64,000 bases of DNA from Hominisplanchenecus faecis. GTDB taxonomy: Bacteria; Bacillota; Clostridia; Lachnospirales; Lachnospiraceae. The DNA is taken from assembly GCF_020687205.1 (NCBI RefSeq), contig NZ_JAJEQE010000004.1, positions 1 to 64,000 on the forward strand, read 5' to 3'. Below, piece after piece: positions 34,444 through 42,418 of this stretch (within the stretch, counting starts at the first letter, position 1; every line of letters starts with the position of its first letter). The position numbers were made by a program, and so were the translations under genes. Below the pieces are notes generated by a model. That model was given only the letters and a program-made list of their open reading frames with translations. It was not told the DNA's origin and did not search any database.

Positions 34444-35727
34444 ATGGAATTTCATAAAACAGAAAAACCGCTTCGCGGTGAAATTACCATTCCCGGTGAT
34501 AAATCGATCTCACACCGCAGCGTTATGTTCGGTGCGATCAGTCAGGGAACAACAGAAATCACAAATTTTCTTCAGGGACAGGACTGTCTGTCAACCATTT
34601 CCTGTTTCCGAAAAATGGGGATTGAAATCGAAAATACTTCAGAACGAATTCTGGTTCACGGACGCGGGCTGCATGGCCTTACTGCTCCGACGGAAATCCT
34701 GGATGTTGGAAACAGCGGTACCACAACAAGGCTGATCTCAGGTATTCTCGCCGGACAGGATTTCACATCCGAACTGACCGGAGATGCATCGATCCAGAAA
34801 CGTCCGATGGGACGCATCATCAAACCGTTATCCATGATGGATGCCACGATTGAAAGTATCAAAGGAAACGGATGTGCACCGCTTCGCATCAGCGGACACG
34901 CTTTAAAGGGGATTCATTACCAGTCACCGGTCGCATCTGCCCAGGTAAAATCCAGCATTCTGCTGGCAGGACTTTATGCTGACGGCAAAACTTCTGTGAC
35001 CGAACCGGCATTATCCAGAAACCATACGGAGATCATGCTTCGTTCTTTCGGAGCCACGGTCACTTCTGAGGGGACTACCGCATCGATTCTGCCGGATCCG
35101 GATCTTCATGGACAGAAAATAGAAGTGCCTGGCGATATCTCTTCTGCTGCGTATTTTATTGTGGCTGCACTGATTGTTCCGGGATCGGAAATCCTGATCA
35201 AAAACTGCGGCATCAACGAGACAAGAGATGGCATCTTACGTGTCTGCCGTGCAATGGGAGCGGATATCACCGTCCTGAATGCACATACATCCGGCGGTGA
35301 GGCAGTTGCAGACCTTCTGGTACGCTACACGCCGGATCTGAAAGGCTGTGTGATCGAAGGAGATATCATTCCGACGCTGATCGATGAAATACCGGTCATT
35401 GCTGTTTTAGCTGCATTTGCAGATGGAACAACTACGATCCGAAATGCTGAAGAATTAAAAGTAAAAGAATCCAACCGCCTGGATATCATGGTGCATCATT
35501 TAAGTGAAATGGGATGTGATATCACAGGAACCGAAGATGGCATGATCATAAATGGAGGCAAAACGCTTCAAGGAGCCGTTCTTGACAGTTTTCTAGATCA
35601 CCGCATCGCCATGTCCTTTGCGATTGCTTCTCTGGCATGCGAAAGCACTCTGACGATCCGGCGTGCCGACTGTGTCAACATCAGCTATCCTGCTTTTTAT
35701 CAGGATCTTGAACGTCTTTGCCGATAA
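34444..35727 (+). CDS. aroA: 3-phosphoshikimate 1-carboxyvinyltransferase (EPSP synthase)
   Basis: The 427-residue enzyme joins shikimate-3-phosphate and PEP in the chorismate pathway. Motifs seen are GDKSISHRSVM near 17-27, GNSGTTTRLISG near 91-102, and a Lys-Arg-Pro-Met segment (QKRPMGR near 120). The C-terminal SNRLD and FLDHRIAMSFAI are also present. The ASIQKRPM pattern resembles class II, glyphosate-tolerant type enzymes rather than the E. coli class; that is inference. The ATG at 34444 has AGGAGG five bases before it; an adjacent TTG is too close. Its last 47 bases overlap the convergent thioesterase gene. Confidence 0.96.
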   Translation: MEFHKTEKPLRGEITIPGDKSISHRSVMFGAISQGTTEITNFLQGQDCLSTISCFRKMGIEIENTSERILVHGRGLHGLTAPTEILDVGNSGTTTRLISGILAGQDFTSELTGDASIQKRPMGRIIKPLSMMDATIESIKGNGCAPLRISGHALKGIHYQSPVASAQVKSSILLAGLYADGKTSVTEPALSRNHTEIMLRSFGATVTSEGTTASILPDPDLHGQKIEVPGDISSAAYFIVAALIVPGSEILIKNCGINETRDGILRVCRAMGADITVLNAHTSGGEAVADLLVRYTPDLKGCVIEGDIIPTLIDEIPVIAVLAAFADGTTTIRNAEELKVKESNRLDIMVHHLSEMGCDITGTEDGMIINGGKTLQGAVLDSFLDHRIAMSFAIASLACESTLTIRRADCVNISYPAFYQDLERLCR

Positions 35728-36121
35728 AAGTAAGAATCTTCTGATGCAGAACTGCATTTTCTTTTTTCAAGGAAACAGGTTTTGCTTCTTTATTTAAGAA
35801 GCAATGCCTGCTTTTTCCGGTTGTACATAATTTCCCATCTTTCTGATGATAAATTTCATAGCAAAATTCCAGAACGATCCCATTATACTTTGCAGCTGTC
35901 ACTTTGATATCCACAAGATCATCAAAATGGACCATCTGACGATAAGTTGCTTCAACTCCAAGCACCGGAACGATGATGCCCTGTTTTTCCATTTCACGGT
36001 ACGAAATCCCGCAGTGCCGCATCCAGTCGATCCGTGCTTCTTCAAACCAGCGGATATAGTTGGAATGATGTACGATGCCCATTTGGTCCGTTTCATAATA
36101 CTGTACTCTGTGTGTATACAT
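35681..36121 (-). CDS. Acyl-CoA thioesterase of the YbgC/4-HBT hot-dog family
   Basis: The 146-residue hot-dog fold protein has the catalytic region YYETDQMGIVHHSNYIRWFEEAR (YETDQMGIVHHSNY at about 8-21), with the family Asp and His. It hydrolyses acyl-CoA or acyl-ACP; the substrate is unknown. It is 17 bases downstream of the HAD phosphatase gene and likely in the same transcript. Convergent overlap of 47 bases with aroA. Confidence 0.88.
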   Translation of the reverse strand: MYTHRVQYYETDQMGIVHHSNYIRWFEEARIDWMRHCGISYREMEKQGIIVPVLGVEATYRQMVHFDDLVDIKVTAAKYNGIVLEFCYEIYHQKDGKLCTTGKSRHCFLNKEAKPVSLKKENAVLHQKILTFIGKDVQDPDKKQDS

Positions 36122-36138
36122 ACAAAATCCACCCCTTA

Positions 36139-36927
36139 TCAGATTAGCCCATAATGTTTCATGGCAAATGCAATGCCGTCCTCTTCTACCGTTTTCGTTA
36201 CAAATTCCGCATACGGTTCCAGAACATTACTGTGTACGCCCATGGCAACGGCATGTTTTACATACTGAAACATCGGAAGATCGTTGCTGCTGTCCCCGAA
36301 CACATAGGCGTTTTCCATCGGAATGTTCATGTGTTCCAGAATATAGGCGATGCCGCTGGCCTTTGAAAAGCCTTTTGGGACAACTTCGAAAAATCCGTTC
36401 TGGCGGTCGATCAGATCCATATCTTTTCCAAGATTTGCCTTGATCGCCGCAAGATTGGTCTTCTGATCATAATAAAACACAAATTTATCATAATCAAAAC
36501 GATCCTGTTCTATGTAGGTTTCGATTCCAAGACCCATCGGTGCGAAATAACGCCTGGTGTGTTCGATCCCTTCAAATCTGGTTATTCGCTTTGAAAAATA
36601 GCAGTCGTCCGTTGCTTCGAGGATCGGTTCTGCATGATTCTCCTGAAGCACACGGATAATCTCTCTTCCTCTTTTATGCGGTATAATACGGGAGAACATC
36701 ACTTCATCGCCAAGCATGATGTAGGTGCCACATCCACACAGATATCCGGAAAACGGTGCACGTTTTAATTCCATCGGAACGCTGCAGTAGCATCTGCCGG
36801 TATTGATAAAGGTCAGATTTCCAAGTTCAATCGTTTTTTTTAGAGCATCGAGTGCACTGTCCGGTATCTTTCCGGTCACATCACTTAAAAGCGTGCCGTC
36901 GATATCAAAAAATAATGCATTTCTCAT
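36139..36927 (-). CDS. Cof-type HAD-IIB hydrolase
   Basis: The 262-residue cytosolic phosphatase has motif I FFDIDGTLLS (residues 6-15), TFINTGR (motif II), a Lys in the KGFSKASGI segment, and GDSSNDLPMF (motif IV). It probably acts on sugar phosphates or FMN-like compounds; the substrate is unknown. AGGAAGGA precedes the ATG and a near-consensus promoter lies 52-80 bases upstream. Confidence 0.92.
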   Translation of the reverse strand: MRNALFFDIDGTLLSDVTGKIPDSALDALKKTIELGNLTFINTGRCYCSVPMELKRAPFSGYLCGCGTYIMLGDEVMFSRIIPHKRGREIIRVLQENHAEPILEATDDCYFSKRITRFEGIEHTRRYFAPMGLGIETYIEQDRFDYDKFVFYYDQKTNLAAIKANLGKDMDLIDRQNGFFEVVPKGFSKASGIAYILEHMNIPMENAYVFGDSSNDLPMFQYVKHAVAMGVHSNVLEPYAEFVTKTVEEDGIAFAMKHYGLI

Positions 36928-36978
36928 GTTTCGTATCCTTCCTGAAATAAAGAATTGGTATGCTGTCTTTTCGGCAGC

Positions 36979-37007
36979 ATTATACTATGCATCAAAAGAT
37001 GCTGCAA
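36979..37007 (-). promoter_or_regulatory. Promoter of the HAD-thioesterase operon
   Basis: Minus-strand TTGCAG (37002-37007) and TATAAT (36979-36984) are 17 bases apart. It starts just after the terminator of the upstream RNA gene. Confidence 0.75.
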
Positions 37008-37030
37008 AGTTTTTCTTATACTTTTGCATC

Positions 37031-37268
37031 AAAAAAAGCTGCCGGCTGACTTTTTGCTGTCAGCCAGACAGCGAACTTTTCATTCCCAGAATGCCGTTTC
37101 CTGCCTTTTGATTCCTGGCCAGGCCAGGTGGGTATCCGCAGCCGTATCCGTTGTCTTCCATTTACAAAAAACGGCATGACATTGTATAAAGCAATATAGG
37201 ATTCCCTGTTATAACATTGCAGGTTCAAAATAACAGGAGTGTCGCACATCCCAGGTGGATTTCTCACT
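37031..37268 (-). ncRNA. Structured non-coding RNA with own promoter and terminator (raiA- or 6S-like candidate)
   Basis: The space between the nitroreductase and HAD genes holds a complete RNA gene of about 238 nt on the minus strand. The promoter TTGAAA-17-TATAAT is at 37275-37303, and a strong intrinsic terminator (GGCTGAC/GTCAGCC stem at 37044-37065, then GGCAGC and seven T) is at the end. Inside are a hairpin TCCTGTTAT/ATAACAGGGA, a self-complementary CCTGGCCTGGCCAGG, and a long-range perfect 9-bp match (ATGCCGTTT with AAACGGCAT) about 85 bases apart. The one open frame across it has no ribosome site and a composition unlike a protein. It is not tmRNA, RNase P or SRP RNA by their signatures. 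The 5' segment GGGATGTGCGACACTCC makes me suspect the raiA motif; 6S RNA is the other option. Confidence 0.7.
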
Positions 37269-37274
37269 GGCTTT

Positions 37275-37303
37275 ATTATACTCCAGTATATCCGATTTTT
37301 CAA
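37275..37303 (-). promoter_or_regulatory. Promoter of the structured RNA gene
   Basis: Minus-strand TTGAAA (37298-37303) and TATAAT (37275-37280) are 17 bases apart. Expected start is near 37268. Confidence 0.8.
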
Positions 37304-37327
37304 CTGAAAATTCAAGCAATTTTAGTT

Positions 37328-38107
37328 TCACGGTTCCCGCATGATGATACTGATCACATAACGGTTGTTCGGAAGATCCATATGTGTGATATTATCCAGA
37401 CGAATCAGATCAACATCTACCCACAGCTGTTCTGCTGCAATCATAATGTTTGCGAGCATGATGCCGAAATCAAATTCGTTGTATTTGCCAAGCAGTCTGC
37501 GATGAGCGACAGTCTGTTTGGAAAAGACATGGACACGGTTTTCATAAACGACAAAACGCCATGGCTGACTGTTAAATGCAGACGGTGCCAGTCTGGCCAC
37601 TTCCAGAAATTCTTTTACAAATCTTCTCGGAGGTTCTTTGACGGCACAGAGATCTTCCATGGATTCCCTTTTGGCATCTTCCTGATTCCGCACCATATCT
37701 ACTTTCGGATATCCAATTGCCATCAGGATGACGCATCGCATGCCCTCTTTTGGCATTTCGCCTTTCAGATGTCCCATACCCTGGAAGCAGCTTCCAACAC
37801 CTTTTGAAAACAGATAAAGCGAGATCTGCTGCATGATATAGCCGGCATTCATATCCGCTCTTTCTTTGTCCTCTGTATAGATCACAAGATAATAGGGAGC
37901 TGCTACATTGATAATACCGCCCAGCCTGGACTTTGCTTTTTTACTGCCCTGTGTATCGATCAGTTCGATGCTGGTCTCGATCCCCGGGAACAGCGGTTCC
38001 ATTTCATGGTAAAACTGGATCATCCCTTCCAGAATGCTTGTCTCTACTTTATCCTTGCGAAAATTTCTGATTGATTTGCGTGTGTACACTGCTTCGTATA
38101 GCGTCAT
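37328..38107 (-). CDS. Nitroreductase family protein
   Basis: The 259-residue flavoprotein-like protein begins TLYEAVYTRKSIRNFRKD, the FMN phosphate-binding pattern, and has ARLAPSAFNSQPWRF near 187-201 and the FDFGIMLANIM helix. It most resembles the group described as putative NADPH-dependent nitroreductases of the TM-type. The physiological substrate is unknown. AGGAG lies eight bases before the ATG. Confidence 0.88.
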   Translation of the reverse strand: MTLYEAVYTRKSIRNFRKDKVETSILEGMIQFYHEMEPLFPGIETSIELIDTQGSKKAKSRLGGIINVAAPYYLVIYTEDKERADMNAGYIMQQISLYLFSKGVGSCFQGMGHLKGEMPKEGMRCVILMAIGYPKVDMVRNQEDAKRESMEDLCAVKEPPRRFVKEFLEVARLAPSAFNSQPWRFVVYENRVHVFSKQTVAHRRLLGKYNEFDFGIMLANIMIAAEQLWVDVDLIRLDNITHMDLPNNRYVISIIMREP

Positions 38108-38154
38108 TTTGTCTCTCCTGCACTTTCAGCATCTTGTTAATAACTTGTAACAAT

Positions 38155-38182
38155 ATTGTAACATAGTTATTTAAATTTTCAA
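38155..38182 (-). promoter_or_regulatory. Putative promoter of the nitroreductase gene
   Basis: Minus-strand TTGAAA (38177-38182) and TACAAT (38155-38160) are 16 bases apart. Confidence 0.6.
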
Positions 38183-38261
38183 CTACTTTTTTTATATTTT
38201 CTTGTATACTGAAGTTATAAGGTGTTTGGTACAAAGCGTCTCATCCAGAAAGCAAGAATGA

Positions 38262-38295
38262 CATTTTGACCTTTTGATCCTGGCATCATTATAAT
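38262..38295 (+). promoter_or_regulatory. Promoter of the cytidylate-kinase-like gene, overlapping half of the dispersed element
   Basis: TTGACC (38266-38271) and TATAAT (38290-38295) are 18 bases apart. The segment from CTTTTGA to GGCATCAT matches one edge of element copy A with one change. Confidence 0.6.
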
Positions 38296-38333
38296 TATGT
38301 ATTTGGATTTTTTACAGACAAGGGGGTTTTTGT

Positions 38334-38927
38334 ATGAGTAAAAAGCGAATCATTACCATTTCAAGAAGTTTCGGAAGCGGTGGTCGCATGATCGGTGAGG
38401 AACTGGCCAGAAGACTGGAGTATCATTTCTATGACCGCAATCTGCTGGATCTTCTCTCAGAGAAGACCGGTATCAGTGAACAGGGGCTGGAAAGTGCGGA
38501 CGAGAAACTGCCGCAGAAGATTCTGGATCACTATGTTCCGACCAGAGTAACGGACTATAATACCAGCCACTATCTGTTCCGCATGGAAAGTAAACTGATC
38601 GAGGAGCTTGCAGAAAAGGAATGCTGTGTTTTTATCGGAAGGCTCGCAGACTGGATTTTAAAAGACCGCGACGATGTGCTGAACGTATTTATCACGGCAC
38701 CGGATGAAGACCGCATCCAGCGTATCATGGAAACAGAAGATGTTACGCAGACTCAGGCAGAGAAACTGATGGTGCAGATTGATAAAATGCGGAACAATTA
38801 TTATTCTTATTTTACAGACCGCAAATGGCAGCATACGAAAGACCGTGACATCATCGTCAACAGTTCGCTTCTTGGCATTGAAGGAACGGTAGGTATGCTG
38901 GAGTATATTGTAAATGCATCAAATTGA
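38334..38927 (+). CDS. Cytidylate kinase-like family protein
   Basis: The 197-residue protein has a nucleotide-kinase start (ITISRSFGSGGRMIGEELA, a P-loop-like glycine-rich turn with Arg instead of the usual Gly-Lys-Ser/Thr) and the segment FIGRLADWIL. It ends in DIIVNSSLLGIEGTV, typical of the cytidylate kinase-like (AAK_like) group common in Clostridia. These are separate from the true Cmk; substrate unknown. AAGGGGG lies eight bases before the ATG. Confidence 0.85.
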   Translation: MSKKRIITISRSFGSGGRMIGEELARRLEYHFYDRNLLDLLSEKTGISEQGLESADEKLPQKILDHYVPTRVTDYNTSHYLFRMESKLIEELAEKECCVFIGRLADWILKDRDDVLNVFITAPDEDRIQRIMETEDVTQTQAEKLMVQIDKMRNNYYSYFTDRKWQHTKDRDIIVNSSLLGIEGTVGMLEYIVNASN

Positions 38928-38998
38928 GTTCGGATAAGAAAGGTTGTCGAATGTGCAAATGAAACTGCATTGCAAAATATAGTGCGTAAAATAATACA

Positions 38999-39193
38999 GC
39001 CATGATGAACTCGAAAACAAATCGCTCTGACGGTAGCAAGGCTTCCGTCGTGAGGTTTGCGATGTTGCCGTCCCCCGAGCCGCTGTCTGAGCCTCGAAGA
39101 GGCGAGTTTAGGCGAAGGGCGGCTAACACACGAGCGAACCGAACAGGAAACGAAGCGTGTCAGGAGATTGTTTTCGAATCATCATGGCGTCCT
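38999..39193. repeat. Inverted-repeat-bounded GC-rich element between convergent genes
   Basis: Between the convergent kinase-like gene and pnp, an AT-rich gap is interrupted by a GC-rich block of about 195 bases. Its ends are imperfect inverted repeats of about 25 bases: the left has GCCATGATGA and CGAAAACAA and the right is their reverse complement with small changes. Internal hairpins include GCCTCGAAGAGGC and GACGG/CCGTC. No start codon with a ribosome site is present inside. It looks like a miniature repeat element or a large structured RNA or terminator. Confidence 0.6.
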
Positions 39194-39254
39194 ATTTTTA
39201 TAAAATTATTTTTATGGCGTTCCTTTGCACATTAAGAAAATCTCCGCCACATCT

Positions 39255-41351
39255 TTATTTTGCATCCTTCGGCACATCTTTGATGCTGAAGCTGATGCGT
39301 CCCATCTTGTCTTTTCCAAGGCATACAACTTTCACAACATCGCCCAGTGTCAGAACGTCTTCTACATGGTTGATACGCTCTTTTGCGATCTTGGAGATGT
39401 GTACCATACCTTCTTTTCCAGGAGCGAACTCAAGGAAAGCACCGAACTCTTTGATGCTGATGACTTTACCGGTGTAGATCTGTCCCTGCTCGTAATCGGT
39501 TACGATGATGTTGATCAGATCTACGGCTTTCTGCATCATGGCAGCGTCGGTTCCGCAAATGGAGACAGCACCTTCATCGGAAATATCAATCTTCACACCG
39601 GTCTCTTCGATGATCGCATTGATCGTTTTTCCTCTCTGTCCTACAACATCACCGATCTTTTCCGGATCAATCTTGATCTGGATGATCTTCGGTGCGTACT
39701 CGCCAACACTCTTACGCGGCTCTGCAATGGCTTTTGCCATGACTTCATCCATGATGTACATTCTTGCTTCGCGTGTTCTTGCGATAGCTTCTTCGATGAT
39801 CGGTCTGGTAAGTCCGTGGATCTTGATATCCATCTGGATCGCTGTGATACCTTTCTTTGTACCTGCTACCTTGAAGTCCATGTCTCCAAAGAAATCTTCC
39901 AGTCCCTGGATGTCTGTCAGAACGATGTAATCATCATCGCTCTCACCGGTTACCAGACCACAGGAAATACCTGCGACTGCAGATTTGATCGGTACACCGG
40001 CTGCCATCAGGGACATGCTGGATGCACAGATACTTGCCTGTGAAGTAGAACCGTTGGATTCAAAAGTCTCGGATACGGTACGGATCGCATACGGGAATTC
40101 CTCTTCGCTTGGAAGAACCGGAACGAGTGCTCTCTCTGCCAGTGCTCCGTGACCGATTTCACGTCTTCCAGGTCCTCTGGAAGGCTTTGTCTCCCCTACA
40201 GAGTAGCTTGGGAAGTTATAATGATGCATATAACGTTTGGAAATGACGTTTTCATCCAGCCCATCCAGTCTCTGAGCTTCGGAAAGCGGAGCCAGTGTGC
40301 AGACGTTGCAGATCTGTGTCTGACCTCTGGTGAACATGGCAGAACCATGTACTCTTGGGATCAAATCTACTTCTGCTGCCAGCGGACGGATCTGTGTGAT
40401 CGCACGGCCATCCGGACGTTTGTGGTCTTTTAAGATCATCTTACGAACAGTTTTTTTCTGATACTGATAAACAGCTTCATCCAGAACAGCAAGCCATTCT
40501 TCATTCTCGGCAAAAGCTTCTTCCAGTTTATCTTTGATCTCACGGATGTTTGCTTCTCTTGTCTGTTTATCATCGGTAAACACAGCTTCTTCCATCTGTT
40601 CCGGTGTTACGATCTCTTTGATGGCTGCAAACAGTTCTTCCGGTACAGCACAGCTTTCATAGCTATGTTTCTCTTTTCCACACTCGGCAACGATCTTGTC
40701 AATGAATGCAATCACCTGCTGATTGACTTCATGTGCCGCAAAAATTGCTTCGATCATCTTATCTTCCGGTACTTCATTTGCACCGGCTTCGATCATGATG
40801 ACTTTTTCTCTGGTAGATGCAACCGTCAGAGCCATATCAGAAACCTGACGCTGTGCGGAGGTCGGATTGAATACGAACTCACCATCGATCAGACCTACCT
40901 GTGTGGTAGCAGTCGGTCCGTCAAACGGGATATCAGAAATAGCAGTTGCGATCGCAGAACCAAGCATTGCAGTCAGCTCCGGGCTGCAGTCCGGGTCAAC
41001 AGACATAACCATGTTGTTCAGAGTTACATCGTTGCGGTAATCTTTCGGGAAAAGCGGACGCATCGGACGATCAATGACACGGGATGTCAGGATCGCATTT
41101 TCAGAAGCCTTTCCTTCACGTTTGTTGAAGCCGCCCGGAATCTTTCCAACGGCATACATTTTCTCTTCGTATTCCACACTCAGAGGGAAGAAATCAATCC
41201 CTTCACGAGGCTTTTCGGATGCAGTAGCGGTTGATAATACGGTAGTATCGCCGTAATGCATAAATGCCGCACCATTTGCCTGTGCTGCCACTCTTCCGAC
41301 ATCAACGGTCAGAGTTCTTCCGGCAAGTTCCATAGAAAAACTTTTGTACAT
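39255..41351 (-). CDS. pnp: Polyribonucleotide nucleotidyltransferase (PNPase)
   Basis: The 698-residue phosphorolytic 3'-5' exoribonuclease has two RNase PH-like domains (starts MYKSFSMELAGRTLTVDVG; second core RGQTQI and GPGRREIGHGALAERAL). A KH domain (IIQIKIDPEKIGDVVGQRGK) and a C-terminal S1 domain (YTGKVISIKEFGAFLEF) follow. Length is typical. AAGGAG precedes the ATG at 41351; the longer frame to 41414 is not needed. It lies downstream of rpsO, the usual order, but a strong terminator separates them. Confidence 0.97.
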   Translation of the reverse strand: MYKSFSMELAGRTLTVDVGRVAAQANGAAFMHYGDTTVLSTATASEKPREGIDFFPLSVEYEEKMYAVGKIPGGFNKREGKASENAILTSRVIDRPMRPLFPKDYRNDVTLNNMVMSVDPDCSPELTAMLGSAIATAISDIPFDGPTATTQVGLIDGEFVFNPTSAQRQVSDMALTVASTREKVIMIEAGANEVPEDKMIEAIFAAHEVNQQVIAFIDKIVAECGKEKHSYESCAVPEELFAAIKEIVTPEQMEEAVFTDDKQTREANIREIKDKLEEAFAENEEWLAVLDEAVYQYQKKTVRKMILKDHKRPDGRAITQIRPLAAEVDLIPRVHGSAMFTRGQTQICNVCTLAPLSEAQRLDGLDENVISKRYMHHYNFPSYSVGETKPSRGPGRREIGHGALAERALVPVLPSEEEFPYAIRTVSETFESNGSTSQASICASSMSLMAAGVPIKSAVAGISCGLVTGESDDDYIVLTDIQGLEDFFGDMDFKVAGTKKGITAIQMDIKIHGLTRPIIEEAIARTREARMYIMDEVMAKAIAEPRKSVGEYAPKIIQIKIDPEKIGDVVGQRGKTINAIIEETGVKIDISDEGAVSICGTDAAMMQKAVDLINIIVTDYEQGQIYTGKVISIKEFGAFLEFAPGKEGMVHISKIAKERINHVEDVLTLGDVVKVVCLGKDKMGRISFSIKDVPKDAK

Positions 41352-41547
41352 AATTACTCTCCTTTTCTTTTTCTCTGAATTTGTTTTGCTTTTACGGCAG
41401 CCTCTCCGAAACAACTGAAAAACATTTTATCATCAAAATATATCGTTAAAATACTTTTCAGTGGTCTCGGAATGTAAAGCAGCTGCCGGCTCGGTTTCTG
41501 TCAGGAGAAACCATTCTGGAAGTTTACGCATACTTCAAGCAACGTAA

Positions 41548-41578
41548 ACAGGGGACGGAAATCGTTCCGTCCCCCTGT
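41548..41578 (-). terminator. Strong intrinsic terminator between rpsO and pnp
   Basis: A stem of 12-13 bp (ACAGGGGACGGAA with TTCCGTCCCCTGT, one bulge) with a 4-base loop ends 10 bases after the rpsO stop; only three T follow, so some read-through into pnp is likely. Confidence 0.75.
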
Positions 41579-41588
41579 GATTCCCAGA

Positions 41589-41855
41589 TTATTTTCTGAT
41601 ACCAAGTTTTGCGATCAGTGCACGGTATCCTTCCAGATCTGTTTTCTTAAGGTAAGCAAGCAGACCACGTCTCTGTCCAACCATTTTCAGCAGACCACGT
41701 CTGGAGTGATGATCCTTCGGATGATTTTTCAGATGCTCTGTCAGCTCCTGGATACGTGCTGTCAGGATAGCGATCTGTACTTCCGGTGAACCTGTATCTC
41801 CTTCTTTTCTTGCATACTCTGCGATAATAGCTGTTTTCTTTTCTTTTGAAATCAT
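41589..41855 (-). CDS. rpsO: 30S ribosomal protein S15
   Basis: The 88-residue protein has the S15 signature: [22 protein letters not shown] and [18 protein letters not shown] with the rRNA-binding basic residues. AGGAGG lies seven bases before the ATG. Promoter and a structured leader precede it. Confidence 0.98.
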   Translation of the reverse strand: MISKEKKTAIIAEYARKEGDTGSPEVQIAILTARIQELTEHLKNHPKDHHSRRGLLKMVGQRRGLLAYLKKTDLEGYRALIAKLGIRK

Positions 41856-41942
41856 GATATTTCCTCCTTGTTTTTCACACGCCGGATACTAAGAACAGGG
41901 TCGGAGTCGTCCTCAGCTCTGAATATCGGCTTAATTCATACT
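41856..41942 (-). promoter_or_regulatory. Structured rpsO leader, candidate S15 autoregulatory RNA
   Basis: The leader between promoter and ribosome site can fold with an outer helix (GCCGATA at 41924-41930 with TATCCGGC at 41881-41888) enclosing CAG/CTG and GAG/CTC helices. S15 is known to control its own message through such leaders in several phyla. Inference from base pairing only. Confidence 0.45.
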
Positions 41943-41947
41943 TGTTA

Positions 41948-41977
41948 AGTATAGCACAGTATGATAAACTACGTCAA
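41948..41977 (-). promoter_or_regulatory. Promoter of rpsO
   Basis: Minus-strand TTGACG (41972-41977) and TATACT (41948-41953) are 18 bases apart. The -35 overlaps the last codons of the upstream gene. Confidence 0.75.
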
Positions 41978-42418
41978 CCATTTTCGGTTGGCAAATAAAA
42001 TAAAAATAAATGTTCCGGCAAGAACCAGGAAAATCCCAAGATAATAGAGGATTTTTGCCCGTCTCTCCAGATAATTTCCTCTTTCTATGATAAAAATCGA
42101 TGGATTTGAAATCTTGTATCTGATATTCACTTTTTGATTCAGCACAAATTTGCAGGGATTACTGCCGTAGCGATACCGTTTCCGTATCAGCACGCCGTCT
42201 GCATAGTAAGCAAAGACAGGATAAAAATAGTTGTGGACGCCTTCCTGCCGACCCTTTTCATCCGGATGGCCGGCCACGATCTCAACGACCGTTGCTTCTG
42301 CCCGCCCTTTATATTTTGCATGAATGTTGCGGTAGCGTCTGCACAGAAATCCCAGAAAAATAAAGATCACGCCAAGCAGCATCATAAGATCGCCAAGCAT
42401 CCCGATACTATTTTTCAA
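41969..42418 (-). CDS. DUF3592-like two-helix membrane protein
   Basis: The 149-residue protein has a hydrophobic N-terminal helix (about 9-30), a beta-rich soluble middle (YKGRAEATVVEIVAG, then VHNYFYPVFAYYADGVLIRK) and a C-terminal helix (about 125-143). This is the layout of DUF3592 proteins, whose function is unknown. The start is taken as TTG at 42418, seven bases after AAAGGAG, inside the end of ribF; an ATG at 42400 lacks a site at proper distance. It is the last gene of the rimP-nusA operon. Confidence 0.65.
   Translation of the reverse strand: MKNSIGMLGDLMMLLGVIFIFLGFLCRRYRNIHAKYKGRAEATVVEIVAGHPDEKGRQEGVHNYFYPVFAYYADGVLIRKRYRYGSNPCKFVLNQKVNIRYKISNPSIFIIERGNYLERRAKILYYLGIFLVLAGTFIFILFANRKWLT

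Noticed and set aside
37016-37315. 99-codon minus-strand frame across the structured RNA
   Set aside because: Its start would lie upstream of the transcription start predicted from the promoter, there is no ribosome site, and the terminator falls inside it.
38857-39129. 90-codon frame within the inverted-repeat element
   Set aside because: No ribosome site, and it begins in the repeat and ends antisense in the kinase-like gene.
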